Of a DNA stretch of 64,000 bases, positions 28,020 through 36,410 are shown piece after piece. The stretch is taken from contig NZ_JAAOLY010000007.1 of NCBI RefSeq assembly GCF_011601275.1, positions 124,001 through 188,000 of the forward strand, written 5' to 3'. The notes under the pieces are model-generated. The model was not told where the DNA came from, ran no database searches, and worked only from the letters and a program-made list of their open reading frames with translations. The translations under genes and the position numbers were made by a program. Source of the DNA: Janthinobacterium lividum. GTDB taxonomy: Bacteria; Pseudomonadota; Gammaproteobacteria; Burkholderiales; Burkholderiaceae_D. The first letter of the stretch is position 1. Every line of letters starts with the position of its first letter.

Positions 28020-28493
28020 TCAGTCACTGTGCGAAAAATGCAGCAGATAGCGTTCGCCATCGCGCTCGAACGCGATCTCGTCCCAGTGGATCGCGTACCA
28101 GAAACCGGCGGGCGGCGTCATCGTCACGGCGTGCAGGGAAAACCCACCGAGCGCGTTGTCGATCGATTCCAGGAAGGCGACCACCAGCTGCGCGCGGAAG
28201 CGCCCAGGGGGCGCCACCTGCATGTGCTGCGACGAGAAAAACCAGCGCTGGCACACCTGCTCCAGGTGCGCACGCCCGCACGGCGCCGCATGGAGGTGCC
28301 ACAGGGCCGCCGGCAAGTCGCGTGCGGGTTCGATGACGTGCAAGGCATGGTCTTCCACGCGCAAGCCCAGCGCCGTGGCGAGATCGGGCGCATCGGGCAG
28401 GCGCTGCAACTCGTAGCTCGCGCACAGGTCGCTCACTTCGCTATTGAGCAGGGCCAGCGCTTCCAGAAAGCCTTGACAACGCAGGACGCTCAT
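28020..28493 (-). CDS. Hypothetical protein in the MoxR/VWA operon, 157 aa
   Basis: No family recognised. A soluble acidic protein with a helical N-terminus (MSVLRCQGFLEALALLNSEV), a central part with several His and Cys (LWHLHAAPCGRAHLEQVCQR) and a beta-like C-terminus (FWYAIHWDEIAFERDGERYL). The C-terminal pattern may be a small binding domain. It overlaps the MoxR gene by 4 bp (ATGA), so it is made in step with the ATPase and could be its chaperone, inhibitor or adaptor. I cannot choose between these. Confidence 0.7.
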   Translation of the reverse strand: MSVLRCQGFLEALALLNSEVSDLCASYELQRLPDAPDLATALGLRVEDHALHVIEPARDLPAALWHLHAAPCGRAHLEQVCQRWFFSSQHMQVAPPGRFRAQLVVAFLESIDNALGGFSLHAVTMTPPAGFWYAIHWDEIAFERDGERYLLHFSHSD

Positions 28494-30070
28494 TGCGAAC
28501 GCAGCCAGCTGCGGTAGTTGGTATAGCGCTGGTGCAGATACTTGAGTTTCAACAGATCGTCGTATAGGGGACCGTACAGTTTTCTCCCCTTTGTGCGTTC
28601 GGCGATCAGCTTTTCGATGCGGTTCAAACGCGCCAGGGTCTCGCGCTCGCTGACGCCATCGAGGCCCAGGTCGAATTCGGCGGACAGCACGCCGACAGGA
28701 TCGTCGCGGTCCAGGTCCAGGCGGTTGAATTCATCGTTGGACAAATCGAACAAACGGCGCAGCCAGCCCAATCTGTCGCTGCGGTAGGCAGCGTTTTCCG
28801 GCAGCGCGAAAAATGGCGCGTCCGGGTCCGGCTGCAGCTTGTTATGCAGGACGAACGGCAGCACCTGGCGCAAGTCTTCCAGCTCCACCTCGCCATTGCC
28901 GCGGAAATAAGCCATGGCCTTGGCGTAGATCATCAGCGCCATCAGGGTGCGCACGGAGATGCCGTTCAGGGTCTGGCAACCCAGATCCTTCAAACGGTCG
29001 CGCCCATTGTCGGCCGCCTGCGCCTGCCCCCGGTCGGCGCCAGCCAGGCGGGCCGTATCCTTGGTCATGTATTCGAACTGGCCGCCGGCCGTCTCGAACA
29101 GCTCGAACTGGCTGGCGAAGAATTCCAGGCGGCGCCGCACGGCGTCGGGTATGCCCACCTGGCGGATCGCTTCGCCGATCTGATCGACTTCGCCTTCCGT
29201 GAAGATGATATCGGGCGGCACCAGCTCTTCGGGGCGCAGGTTTTCTTCCACGCGCAGCAGCAGTTCATTTAAAAAGCGCGGGTTGAAAGCGAGCGCCTGC
29301 ACCGTCACGTCGACCCGGTCGCGCAGCGCCTCGATCACCTGGTAGGTGCCGCCGCCCTGGTCGTCGTTGGCCGTCAGATACCAGGCCGCTTCCGGACATT
29401 CGTAAATATGGTTCAGCACTTCCGCGTAATTGTCGCCCATGACCGTGAGCAGCGCGCTTTGCGTGCGCGTGGGGATGCGGTTGTATTCATCGACGATTTT
29501 CACGCGCATGCCCAGCCAGGCACGCCAGGCGATGCGGATATCGTCCATGCTTTGCGCGTTCACCAGGTCGGCGGGCAGCGGGTTGCCCAGCAAGTCGGCC
29601 ACCGTCATCTGCGGGTGGCCATGCTGCATGGCGCGCTTGACTTCCTTGACGGTGGAGCCGGCCAGCACGCCCATCAGCAAGGCGCTGGCCGTCTTGCCCC
29701 GTCCCGGCCCGCCGACGAACAGGCATTTGCGGCGCGTGGCGAACGTCAGCAGCGGCAGCAGGATAAAACTCGAATAGCTTTGCGCCGACGGCAGATTCAG
29801 GGTGCGGCGGCTGTCGCCCACGGAATACGTCTGCGACGGGCCATCGTTGTATTCAATATCGTAATGGGGGCTGATGATGGCGTGGTTGACGATCCAGAAG
29901 TAGGCCTGGCGCAGCTTTTCATCGAAGGGCCGCGCTTGCGCCTCGCCTTCCGCTCCCAGCGCGATGGGGCCCTGGTACAGGTCCGCCACGTCGAACTGCC
30001 GCGCGACGGGCGCGGACTTGGGTTTGGTGGGGGCCTGGGACAGGCGCTGGAACAGATTAAAAGACGGCAT
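28490..30070 (-). CDS. MoxR-family AAA+ ATPase
   Basis: First gene of the seven-gene run, 526 residues. Walker A FVGGPGRGKTAS (about 118-129), Walker B VKIVDEY (190-196), sensor 1 WYLTANDD (about 230-237) and arginine-finger candidates in ALRDRVD (about 248-254) place it in the MoxR group. After the ATPase core a long C-terminal extension (about 400-526) is charged and helical. MoxR ATPases form hexamers and remodel proteins with VWA-domain partners; the HEXXH-VWA gene two genes downstream is the expected partner. The ribosome site GGAAGAG precedes the ATG. About 74 bases separate it from the GST gene upstream on the same strand. Confidence 0.88.
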   Translation of the reverse strand: MPSFNLFQRLSQAPTKPKSAPVARQFDVADLYQGPIALGAEGEAQARPFDEKLRQAYFWIVNHAIISPHYDIEYNDGPSQTYSVGDSRRTLNLPSAQSYSSFILLPLLTFATRRKCLFVGGPGRGKTASALLMGVLAGSTVKEVKRAMQHGHPQMTVADLLGNPLPADLVNAQSMDDIRIAWRAWLGMRVKIVDEYNRIPTRTQSALLTVMGDNYAEVLNHIYECPEAAWYLTANDDQGGGTYQVIEALRDRVDVTVQALAFNPRFLNELLLRVEENLRPEELVPPDIIFTEGEVDQIGEAIRQVGIPDAVRRRLEFFASQFELFETAGGQFEYMTKDTARLAGADRGQAQAADNGRDRLKDLGCQTLNGISVRTLMALMIYAKAMAYFRGNGEVELEDLRQVLPFVLHNKLQPDPDAPFFALPENAAYRSDRLGWLRRLFDLSNDEFNRLDLDRDDPVGVLSAEFDLGLDGVSERETLARLNRIEKLIAERTKGRKLYGPLYDDLLKLKYLHQRYTNYRSWLRSQ

Positions 30071-30144
30071 GGCAATACTCTTCCGTTAAGGAAATGAAAT
30101 TATTGCACAAGCCGCCTGCAAGCACCGGTTCGGATGAAAGCGGA

Positions 30145-30750
30145 CTAGCCCGCCATCGGCGTAGCCAGAAACACCGGCTGCCGCTCGGCCTGCGCCGTCA
30201 GCGCGGCTACGGCCGGATAGTCGCCGGCCGCCATCACGTCGGGCACCATCTGCCGAGCGAAACTCCAGGCCACCGCAATGGTGATGCCGGCAATACTCAG
30301 GCAGTCCGGCGCCTCTTCGCGCAATGACGCTTCCAGCTGCCGCCACGCCCCATGCAACTGCAGCTGGACGCGGTCCAGCCAGGGCTGATGCTGTTTTTCC
30401 TGCGGGCGCAAGCGCCGTTCATAGACGATCTGCACGGCTTTGTCGCAGGCCGCCAAAGCATAGCTGGTCCGGCACAGCGCGCGCAGGCGTTCAGGCTCCG
30501 ACTCAGGCCTGATGCGGGGAGCATGCACGGCCAGTTCTTCCAGATATGCCAGGATCAGGGTCGAGTCCATCAGCACCTGGCCATCGCCGGTGACCAGGGT
30601 CGGCACTTTGACGGCAGGATTGATGGCTTGTACCTGGTCGAAATCGGAAAACACCGACAAGGGCCGGTGTTCATGTTCCAGGCCCAGCACTTTCATGCCA
30701 ATGGCAACGCGCCTGACGTAAGGCGAATCGAGCATTCCGATCAATATCAT
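30145..30750 (-). CDS. Glutathione S-transferase family protein
   Basis: A 201-residue GST. The thioredoxin-like N-terminal domain shows LIGMLDSPYVRRVAIGMKVL (Ser8 or nearby as the catalytic position), NPAVKVPTLV with the cis-proline, and the glutathione-binding MDSTLILAYLEE. The C-terminal domain is helical. Such proteins conjugate glutathione to electrophiles or act in stress handling; no substrate can be read. It overlaps the upstream alpha/beta hydrolase gene by 4 bp, so the pair forms a two-gene unit, possibly a small detoxification module. It lies just ahead of the MoxR operon but no link to it is evident. Confidence 0.87.
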   Translation of the reverse strand: MILIGMLDSPYVRRVAIGMKVLGLEHEHRPLSVFSDFDQVQAINPAVKVPTLVTGDGQVLMDSTLILAYLEELAVHAPRIRPESEPERLRALCRTSYALAACDKAVQIVYERRLRPQEKQHQPWLDRVQLQLHGAWRQLEASLREEAPDCLSIAGITIAVAWSFARQMVPDVMAAGDYPAVAALTAQAERQPVFLATPMAG

Positions 30751-31604
30751 GGTCTCTTCCTCTCCATCTGATGAATAAACGCGATCACTTGTGCCGCGAC
30801 GGCCGCTGGCGCATCTTCCATCAGGAAGTGCCCGGCCTCGTCAAACAGGTGCAAGGTGGCGCCGGGAATATCGCGCTGCAGGCGATAGCCATAAGCCACC
30901 GGCTGCCACTCGTCCTGCCGGCCCCATAGTACCTGTACCGGCAAGGTCAACTGCGGCAGTTTTTCGGCAAAGTCCATCGTATGGCAGGCGTTATAGTGCG
31001 CCACCTGATGCTGGTAAAACGAGGGCTGCCCCACCACGCCGCACAGCGGCTCCAGGTAACACCGCAGAAGCTCGCCCTGCATCCTGTCCTTGTGAAAAAC
31101 GGCCATGCCCAGCTGGCGCGCCATCGTGGCGCGATGTTCGCTGGCCGGCGTCAAAGCATACCGGGCGAAGTCATCGCGCAGATGCTTCCAGGTGGGTGAT
31201 GGCCAGGAATCGTAGCTGGGCGCGTCGGCGATGCTCAAGCTGCGCAGGCGCGCCGCGTGGTCGAACGCCAGGCGCAGCGCAATGGCGCCGCCGATATCGT
31301 GGCCGAACACATGGGTGGTCGGCAATTGCCAGTGGTCGAGCAAGGCCGCCAGCAAGGTCACCTGCGCCGCTACCGAGGTATCGGCCTCGACGGGCCGCTC
31401 GGATCGTCCAAAGCCCAGCAAGTCATACAGGTGCACGTGGAAACCGGCATCGACGAACAGCGGCACCAGTTCGCGCCAGATAATGCTGTGCGCCGGCGTG
31501 CCATGCACCAGCACCAGCGGCGTGCCTGCGCCATGGATGCCGGTGGCGATACGCTGGCCGTGGATCAGGGCGTGGCCATTCAACAGCGGTTCTTGACTCG
31601 TCAT
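30747..31604 (-). CDS. Alpha/beta hydrolase (epoxide hydrolase/haloalkane dehalogenase-like)
   Basis: A 285-residue alpha/beta-fold hydrolase. The oxyanion motif HGTP is at 34-37 and the nucleophile elbow GHDIGG puts Asp103 at the nucleophile position, the pattern of epoxide hydrolases and haloalkane dehalogenases rather than serine esterases. The catalytic His is probably in EAGHFLMED near residue 265. No signal peptide. It is translationally coupled to the GST gene and divergent from a LysR gene 99 bases away, which may regulate the pair. Natural substrate unknown. Confidence 0.85.
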   Translation of the reverse strand: MTSQEPLLNGHALIHGQRIATGIHGAGTPLVLVHGTPAHSIIWRELVPLFVDAGFHVHLYDLLGFGRSERPVEADTSVAAQVTLLAALLDHWQLPTTHVFGHDIGGAIALRLAFDHAARLRSLSIADAPSYDSWPSPTWKHLRDDFARYALTPASEHRATMARQLGMAVFHKDRMQGELLRCYLEPLCGVVGQPSFYQHQVAHYNACHTMDFAEKLPQLTLPVQVLWGRQDEWQPVAYGYRLQRDIPGATLHLFDEAGHFLMEDAPAAVAAQVIAFIHQMERKRP

Positions 31605-31703
31605 CAGATGTCCTTTTGTTTGCAGAACCTGCAGGCTAAGGCTAGACTGGACATGACGCCAGCGACATTCTTTTAACCTTCAATCCAACTTTTGTCATAG
31701 CCC

Positions 31704-32567
31704 ATGAATTTACGTCTATCCGTCGACGCCCTGCGTGTGTTCAGGGCAGTGGTACAAACCGGCAGCATGAGCCAGGCCGCCAGCCTGCTCCATCTGAGCC
31801 AGTCGGCCGTCAGCTGGAAAATCAAGCGGCTGGAGCAGCAGCTCGATTGCCAGTTGCTGGCGCGCAGCGGCGGGCTGTTTGGCACGACCGACCAGGGAGC
31901 CGTGCTGCTGCGGCATGCGTTCAACATACTCGACGCCCACGATGACGCCGTCGCCCATTTTTCGCCATCGGCGATGCACGGCCGGCTGCGCATCGGCGTG
32001 ACGGAGCAGATTGCATTGGCGGACGTGTGCGCGGTGCTGTCGCAGTTCTCGCATCATCACCCCAAGGTGGACGTACAGCTGGTGGTGGAGCAAAGCCAGG
32101 TATTGCGCGAACGCTTTGCCAACGGCCTGCTCGATGTGATTTTGCATCAGGATTTTGCCGGCATGGCGGCGCCGGGCGACACGCTGCTATGGACAGAAAC
32201 GCTGCATTGGTGCGCTGCCACGGCAGAGCAGGCTTTGCCGGAAGAAACCGTCAAGCTGATCACCTACGGGCCGCACTGCTTTTACCGAAGGCTGGCCGAG
32301 GAAAAGCTGGGCCAGGCCGGCATGGCCTGGAGCGTGGGCCTGGAATGCCCATCGGTGGCGGGCATGCTGACCGCGATTGCCGCCGGCCTGGGCATAGCGG
32401 TGGTCAATGCACGCAACTTGGGCCAGGGCGTGCACCGGCACGCGGCACTGGAACGGCTGGCACCGCTGCCCCGCGTTGCCAGCCTGCTGCGGGCGAATGA
32501 CAACCTGCCCGACCCGGTGCGTGACGCTTTTTGCCAGCTGCTGCTGGCGGCATTGCAGAAAGCATGA
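31704..32567 (+). CDS. LysR-family transcriptional regulator
   Basis: A 287-residue LysR protein with the N-terminal winged HTH (LRVFRAVVQTGSMSQAASLL, then HLSQSAVSWKIKRLEQQLDC, about 9-48) and a C-terminal effector domain (RLRIGVTEQIALADVCAVL near 95). It is divergent from the hydrolase/GST pair, the usual arrangement for a local regulator. It carries an unusual number of His residues in the effector domain (FSHHHPKVDV), which may simply reflect surface composition. Inducer unknown. Convergent with the hypothetical gene ending at 32580, with only 12 bases between the two stops. Confidence 0.88.
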   Translation: MNLRLSVDALRVFRAVVQTGSMSQAASLLHLSQSAVSWKIKRLEQQLDCQLLARSGGLFGTTDQGAVLLRHAFNILDAHDDAVAHFSPSAMHGRLRIGVTEQIALADVCAVLSQFSHHHPKVDVQLVVEQSQVLRERFANGLLDVILHQDFAGMAAPGDTLLWTETLHWCAATAEQALPEETVKLITYGPHCFYRRLAEEKLGQAGMAWSVGLECPSVAGMLTAIAAGLGIAVVNARNLGQGVHRHAALERLAPLPRVASLLRANDNLPDPVRDAFCQLLLAALQKA

Positions 32568-32579
32568 AGGATACCGTCG

Positions 32580-33098
32580 CTAACGGTGCGGCCAGAGCAA
32601 GTCAACCTTCTCGTCATCTGTCAACCAGAAGCGCTTCCCATCCTTGTCATTGTGCGCACCGAATATGTTCTTGTAGTGATAGGTCTTGCAGTGCAGTATC
32701 AACCAGGCATGGTAGTAATCATCAAGAAAAGCGCTGAATGTCTGATGGAAGCCGGGTTCGCCTGCGTCTTTTTCGGGCAGCTCGAAGCGACCTATCCTGG
32801 CAACGATGTGTGCGATGTCCGGCCTGCCGACGCCGTCAAGTTTCACGGGGTCGGGCAAGGCGATCCTGAACGCCAGCACTTCCGCGCCCTCCTCCTCCCA
32901 CCACTCGCGCAAATTGAAGCGGGAGATATCTTTTCCGATGAGTGTCTGTAATTGAGTCGCGAGTCTGTCGTATTCGGCGTTGTCGTCGTCGCCATGTGCG
33001 TCACAGAACTGCGCATAAGCCTGAATCGATGCCAAAATCGTGGCATACCTTTCTTCCGCCACAGCCAGTTGGGGCTCCAGTGCTTTCCCTGGTTTCAT
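32580..33098 (-). CDS. Hypothetical protein at the end of the efflux operon, 172 aa
   Basis: No family recognised. It is soluble, acidic and rich in aromatic residues near its C-terminus (DDYYHAWLILHCKTYHYKNI), with a helical N-terminus. Third codon positions are less GC-rich than in the transporter genes before it, so it may be a later addition to the operon. The ATG at 33098 lies 5 bases after AAGGA; another ATG at 33104 overlaps the permease stop and is also possible. It may resemble phage or plasmid accessory proteins, but nothing specific supports a function in export. Confidence 0.6.
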   Translation of the reverse strand: MKPGKALEPQLAVAEERYATILASIQAYAQFCDAHGDDDNAEYDRLATQLQTLIGKDISRFNLREWWEEEGAEVLAFRIALPDPVKLDGVGRPDIAHIVARIGRFELPEKDAGEPGFHQTFSAFLDDYYHAWLILHCKTYHYKNIFGAHNDKDGKRFWLTDDEKVDLLWPHR

Positions 33099-33100
33099 GC

Positions 33101-34249
33101 TCATCCTTGTTTGATGATGGGCGCCGGCGCCTCGGCGCGCCAGCGCCACCAGCCCAGCGCCACGCAGGCCACCAGCAAGGCCAGCAAGCCCGCCACTTCA
33201 TGGCGGATTTCATACAGCGAGGCGCCCATCTGGTTGAGCGCGACAAAGCCTTGGATGCCGGCCGTCGATGGCAGCAGCCAACGCAGCCATTGCAGCACGA
33301 CGGGCATGGACGACACGGGCCAGGTCAGCCCCGCCAGGAACAGCACGGGCATCGAGGTGGCGATCATCAGCTGCGTGCCCCGTTCGCGCGTGCGGAACAG
33401 CATGCCCAGCAACATGCCGAATGCCGCTTCCGCCAGCGAAAACAGCACCAGCAGCAAGAGCATGCCGCCGAAGTTGCCGCCACGGGGGTAATCCTGGAAC
33501 CAGAAGACGAAGCCGAAGAAATAGCAGCAGTTGAGGAAAGCCACGCAGGCAAACGCCAGCAGCATGCCCGCATAGCCGCCCGCCGTGCGCTTTCCCGCCA
33601 CGGGGAAACTCTTGCGCTGGTACCAGGTGCCGAACAGCATGGTCATGCCGATCAGCAAGGTCTGCTGCACGATCAAGGTGGCCACGCCCGGCACGACATA
33701 GGCGCCATAGCCTTCCTTGACGTTAAACAGGGGCACGGCATCGAAGGCAATGGGCGAGCGCTGCTGGTTGGCCTGGACGGTCGATGGCGTGCCCGCGCCC
33801 AAACGCTTGATCTCAATACCGGCCGACACCGTGCCCACCACTTCCGCCAGGCCATTCAAGGCTACCTTGTTGAGCATCAAATACAAGCCATTGCCCGCCA
33901 CCTGCGCGTGGGCCGCGCGGCCGGCCAGCACGTCCGTCTGCAAGCCGTCGGGAATGATCAGCACGCCCATGACCTCGTCGCGCCACAGCAAGTCCTGCGC
34001 GACAGGCAGGTCCGGCGTGACGGCCACGACTTGCAGCGACGGATGGGCCATGGCAAAGCGCGTCAGCTGGCGCGACATGGCGCTGCGGTCCTGGTCGACG
34101 ACGGCCACGGGCACGCGCTGGACGATTTCCGTCGAGTACGGCAAGGGGTAAAAGAAGGAATAGATGATGCCGCCGATGAACAGCAAGGTCAGCGCGCCCT
34201 TGTCCGTCAGCATGGCGCGCCAGGTGGAGAGGAAGGATTGCCACATCAT
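33101..34249 (-). CDS. ABC-2 type transporter permease, second copy
   Basis: A 382-residue inner-membrane protein with one N-terminal membrane helix (LTLLFIGGIIYSFFYPLPYS), a periplasmic domain of about 140 residues and five C-terminal membrane segments, the layout of YhhJ/YbhR-type ABC-2 permeases. The start MMWQSFLSTW overlaps the previous gene stop (ATGA); an in-frame extension to 34759 would read through that gene and is rejected. It should pair with the other permease of the operon as a heterodimer. Notably, no ATP-binding subunit is encoded nearby. Confidence 0.85.
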   Translation of the reverse strand: MMWQSFLSTWRAMLTDKGALTLLFIGGIIYSFFYPLPYSTEIVQRVPVAVVDQDRSAMSRQLTRFAMAHPSLQVVAVTPDLPVAQDLLWRDEVMGVLIIPDGLQTDVLAGRAAHAQVAGNGLYLMLNKVALNGLAEVVGTVSAGIEIKRLGAGTPSTVQANQQRSPIAFDAVPLFNVKEGYGAYVVPGVATLIVQQTLLIGMTMLFGTWYQRKSFPVAGKRTAGGYAGMLLAFACVAFLNCCYFFGFVFWFQDYPRGGNFGGMLLLLVLFSLAEAAFGMLLGMLFRTRERGTQLMIATSMPVLFLAGLTWPVSSMPVVLQWLRWLLPSTAGIQGFVALNQMGASLYEIRHEVAGLLALLVACVALGWWRWRAEAPAPIIKQG

Positions 34250-35427
34250 GTGCGCCCCCAGGCGGCAGGCGCATTCGCGCGGCGCGCCAGCAGGAACACG
34301 CCAACGGCGCCGCAGCCGATGGCAAAGGCGGCCAGGATCAGCATTTCCTGCACGCCATAACGCCACGGCGCGCCGGCCAGCCAGTATTTCGTTTGCAGCT
34401 GCAGATAATGCGTGAGCGGCAAGGCTTCCGCCCAGGCGCGGGCCGGCGCCGGCATGGCCATCAAGGGAAAGGCCTGGCCCGCAAACGCGAACGCTGGCGC
34501 CGTGATGAAGGCCGCGCCCGACAGGGCCAAGCGCAGGGACAAGGTGGCGCCGATCAGCAAGGTGGCCAGGCCGCAGTAGGCCAGCACCAGCAGCAGCATG
34601 CTCAGTACCAAGGCCGGCAAGCTGCCCGCCACGGCCCAGCCCCGCGCCAGGCTGAAGAACAGCAAGTACAGCAGCGCCAGCGCGCAGTAGGCGATGAAGG
34701 GAAACAGCAGCTTGGCGCCGATGGCGCGCAGCCAGCTGCCCTTGGCCGTAGCCAGCCATTGCGGAACCGTGCCGTCGCGCAACTCGCGTCCTATGCTCGT
34801 GACGACGGCGACGACGATGAAAATCTGCAACATGGCCGGCATCAGGGCCAGGGTCAGGAACGCTTCATAGCTGATGTTCTCGTTGTATAAACTGTTCAAG
34901 GTCGTGCGGATCGGTTCGAACTGGGCCGCCGCCTGCACGCCCGACATGCCTTTTTTCACGCGCGCCGTCATCTCGATGCCGGCCGACAAGGTCGTGCTGA
35001 CCGTGCGCACGTCGCGCAGCAAGGCACCCGCGTGCGAGGAAAATTGCGCGTTGTACAGCCATTGCACGGTGGCTTGCCGGCCGCCCAGCAGTTTCTGCTC
35101 GAAATCGTTCGGAATCAGCAGATAGCCGAACGCCGTGCGCTCGCGCAAGCGATGCAAGGCTTCGTCGCTGGACGCCACTTTCGCCGCCACCTTGATGCCT
35201 GGCGAGGCATCGAGCCAGCGCGTCAGCTGGCGCGACAAGGTGGAATTATCGTTATCGATGACGACGATGGGCAAGTCGCGCGCGATGCCGGCGGAAAACA
35301 CCAGCCACAACATGCCGCACAGCACGACCGGAATCCAGCTGAGCATGCCAAAATCCCAGAAGTCGCCGCGCAAGCGCCGCCACTCGCGTGCCAGCGCTGA
35401 AACCGGCTCTTTATCCGCTTCGTTCAT
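34246..35427 (-). CDS. ABC-2 type transporter permease, first copy
   Basis: A 393-residue membrane permease: an N-terminal helix (MLSWIPVVLCGMLWLVFSAG, about 28-47), a periplasmic domain beginning DLPIVVIDNDNSTLSRQLTR (about 51-70), and five or six C-terminal membrane segments. The DNDNSTLSR motif is shared with its neighbour (DQDRSAMSR), so the two permeases are diverged duplicates. In the YbhGFSR model such a pair moves substrates to a HlyD adaptor and TolC channel. Starts 6 bases after the HlyD gene stop. Confidence 0.87.
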   Translation of the reverse strand: MNEADKEPVSALAREWRRLRGDFWDFGMLSWIPVVLCGMLWLVFSAGIARDLPIVVIDNDNSTLSRQLTRWLDASPGIKVAAKVASSDEALHRLRERTAFGYLLIPNDFEQKLLGGRQATVQWLYNAQFSSHAGALLRDVRTVSTTLSAGIEMTARVKKGMSGVQAAAQFEPIRTTLNSLYNENISYEAFLTLALMPAMLQIFIVVAVVTSIGRELRDGTVPQWLATAKGSWLRAIGAKLLFPFIAYCALALLYLLFFSLARGWAVAGSLPALVLSMLLLVLAYCGLATLLIGATLSLRLALSGAAFITAPAFAFAGQAFPLMAMPAPARAWAEALPLTHYLQLQTKYWLAGAPWRYGVQEMLILAAFAIGCGAVGVFLLARRANAPAAWGRT

Positions 35428-35433
35428 CTAGTA

Positions 35434-36408
35434 TCAGAGCGGTGGAAACACGACCGACATGCCCGGGCGCAAACCCTCGACCTTGATGGCGGGACGCAAG
35501 CGGATTTCAAACGTGCGCAAATCCGTGCCGCCCGGACGTGCCGCGCGCCACGTGGCGAAGTCCGGCAACACGGCCACGGAACTGACCTTGAAGCTGACCT
35601 GCTGTTTCAGCGCCGGCACATTGGCCGTATGCGTGCTGCCCATGGCAAACGCGGCCATTTCATCTTCGCGCACTTGCAGCACGGCCCAGGCGTCATCGAG
35701 GTTCACCAAGGTGATTACGGGAAAACCTTGCGGCGCCAGTTCGCCCGGCTGTATCTGGATCTTGCTGACCTGCCCGGCCACGGGCGCGGCGATCTTCGTT
35801 TCGGCCAAAGCGATCTGCGCTTCCGTCAGCACGGCGCCCACCTGGCGCGCCTGGGCGGCGGCGGCCGTCTTGTCTTCCGGACGGGCGCCCTTTTGCGCCA
35901 TGTCATATTGCGCGCGGGCAGCCTGCGCCAGCTGATCGGCGGCGCGCCATTGGGCTTGCGCCTCGTCGCGTTTCTGCTGGGCGATCACGCCTTGCTCGTA
36001 CATATTGTTGACGCGGGTATACGTGGTTTTGGCGATGGCCGCTCCCGTCTGGGCCCGCTCCCAGTTGGCTTTCGCTGCCGCGACTTCTTCCGGACGCGCA
36101 CCCGCTTGCGCCTTTTGCGCCACGGCATCGGCCGCCTGCGTGGCCGCCGTGGCTTGGGCGATCTTCGCATCCACTTCCGGACTCGTCAGCTGGAACAGCA
36201 GCTCACCTTTCGGCACCGTCTGGCCCAGCTTGACGTACAGCTCGCCTACCCGACCCGGCACTTTGGACGAGACATTGACTTCCTGCGCATCCATCTGCCC
36301 CTGCAATGACAGGCGCTGCGGCTGGAAGGCCTGGTACAAGCCCCAACCGACGAAGGCAAGCACGATGACGGCGGCGCCGATGGCCAATGGTTTTTTGGAG
36401 GTACTCAT
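35434..36408 (-). CDS. HlyD-family membrane fusion protein
   Basis: A 324-residue periplasmic adaptor anchored by one N-terminal helix (AIGAAVIVLAFVGWGLYQAF, about 9-28). The biotinyl-lipoyl part (AQEVNVSSKVPGRVGELYVK), a long alpha-helical hairpin (about 85-195, many Ala, Gln and Lys) and the beta-barrel (ELAPQGFPVITLVNLDDAWA) follow in the usual order, as in E. coli YbhG. It bridges the two ABC-2 permeases and the TolC-type channel encoded next to it. Starts 2 bases after the TolC gene stop. Substrate unknown. Confidence 0.9.
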   Translation of the reverse strand: MSTSKKPLAIGAAVIVLAFVGWGLYQAFQPQRLSLQGQMDAQEVNVSSKVPGRVGELYVKLGQTVPKGELLFQLTSPEVDAKIAQATAATQAADAVAQKAQAGARPEEVAAAKANWERAQTGAAIAKTTYTRVNNMYEQGVIAQQKRDEAQAQWRAADQLAQAARAQYDMAQKGARPEDKTAAAAQARQVGAVLTEAQIALAETKIAAPVAGQVSKIQIQPGELAPQGFPVITLVNLDDAWAVLQVREDEMAAFAMGSTHTANVPALKQQVSFKVSSVAVLPDFATWRAARPGGTDLRTFEIRLRPAIKVEGLRPGMSVVFPPL

Positions 36409-36410
36409 TA

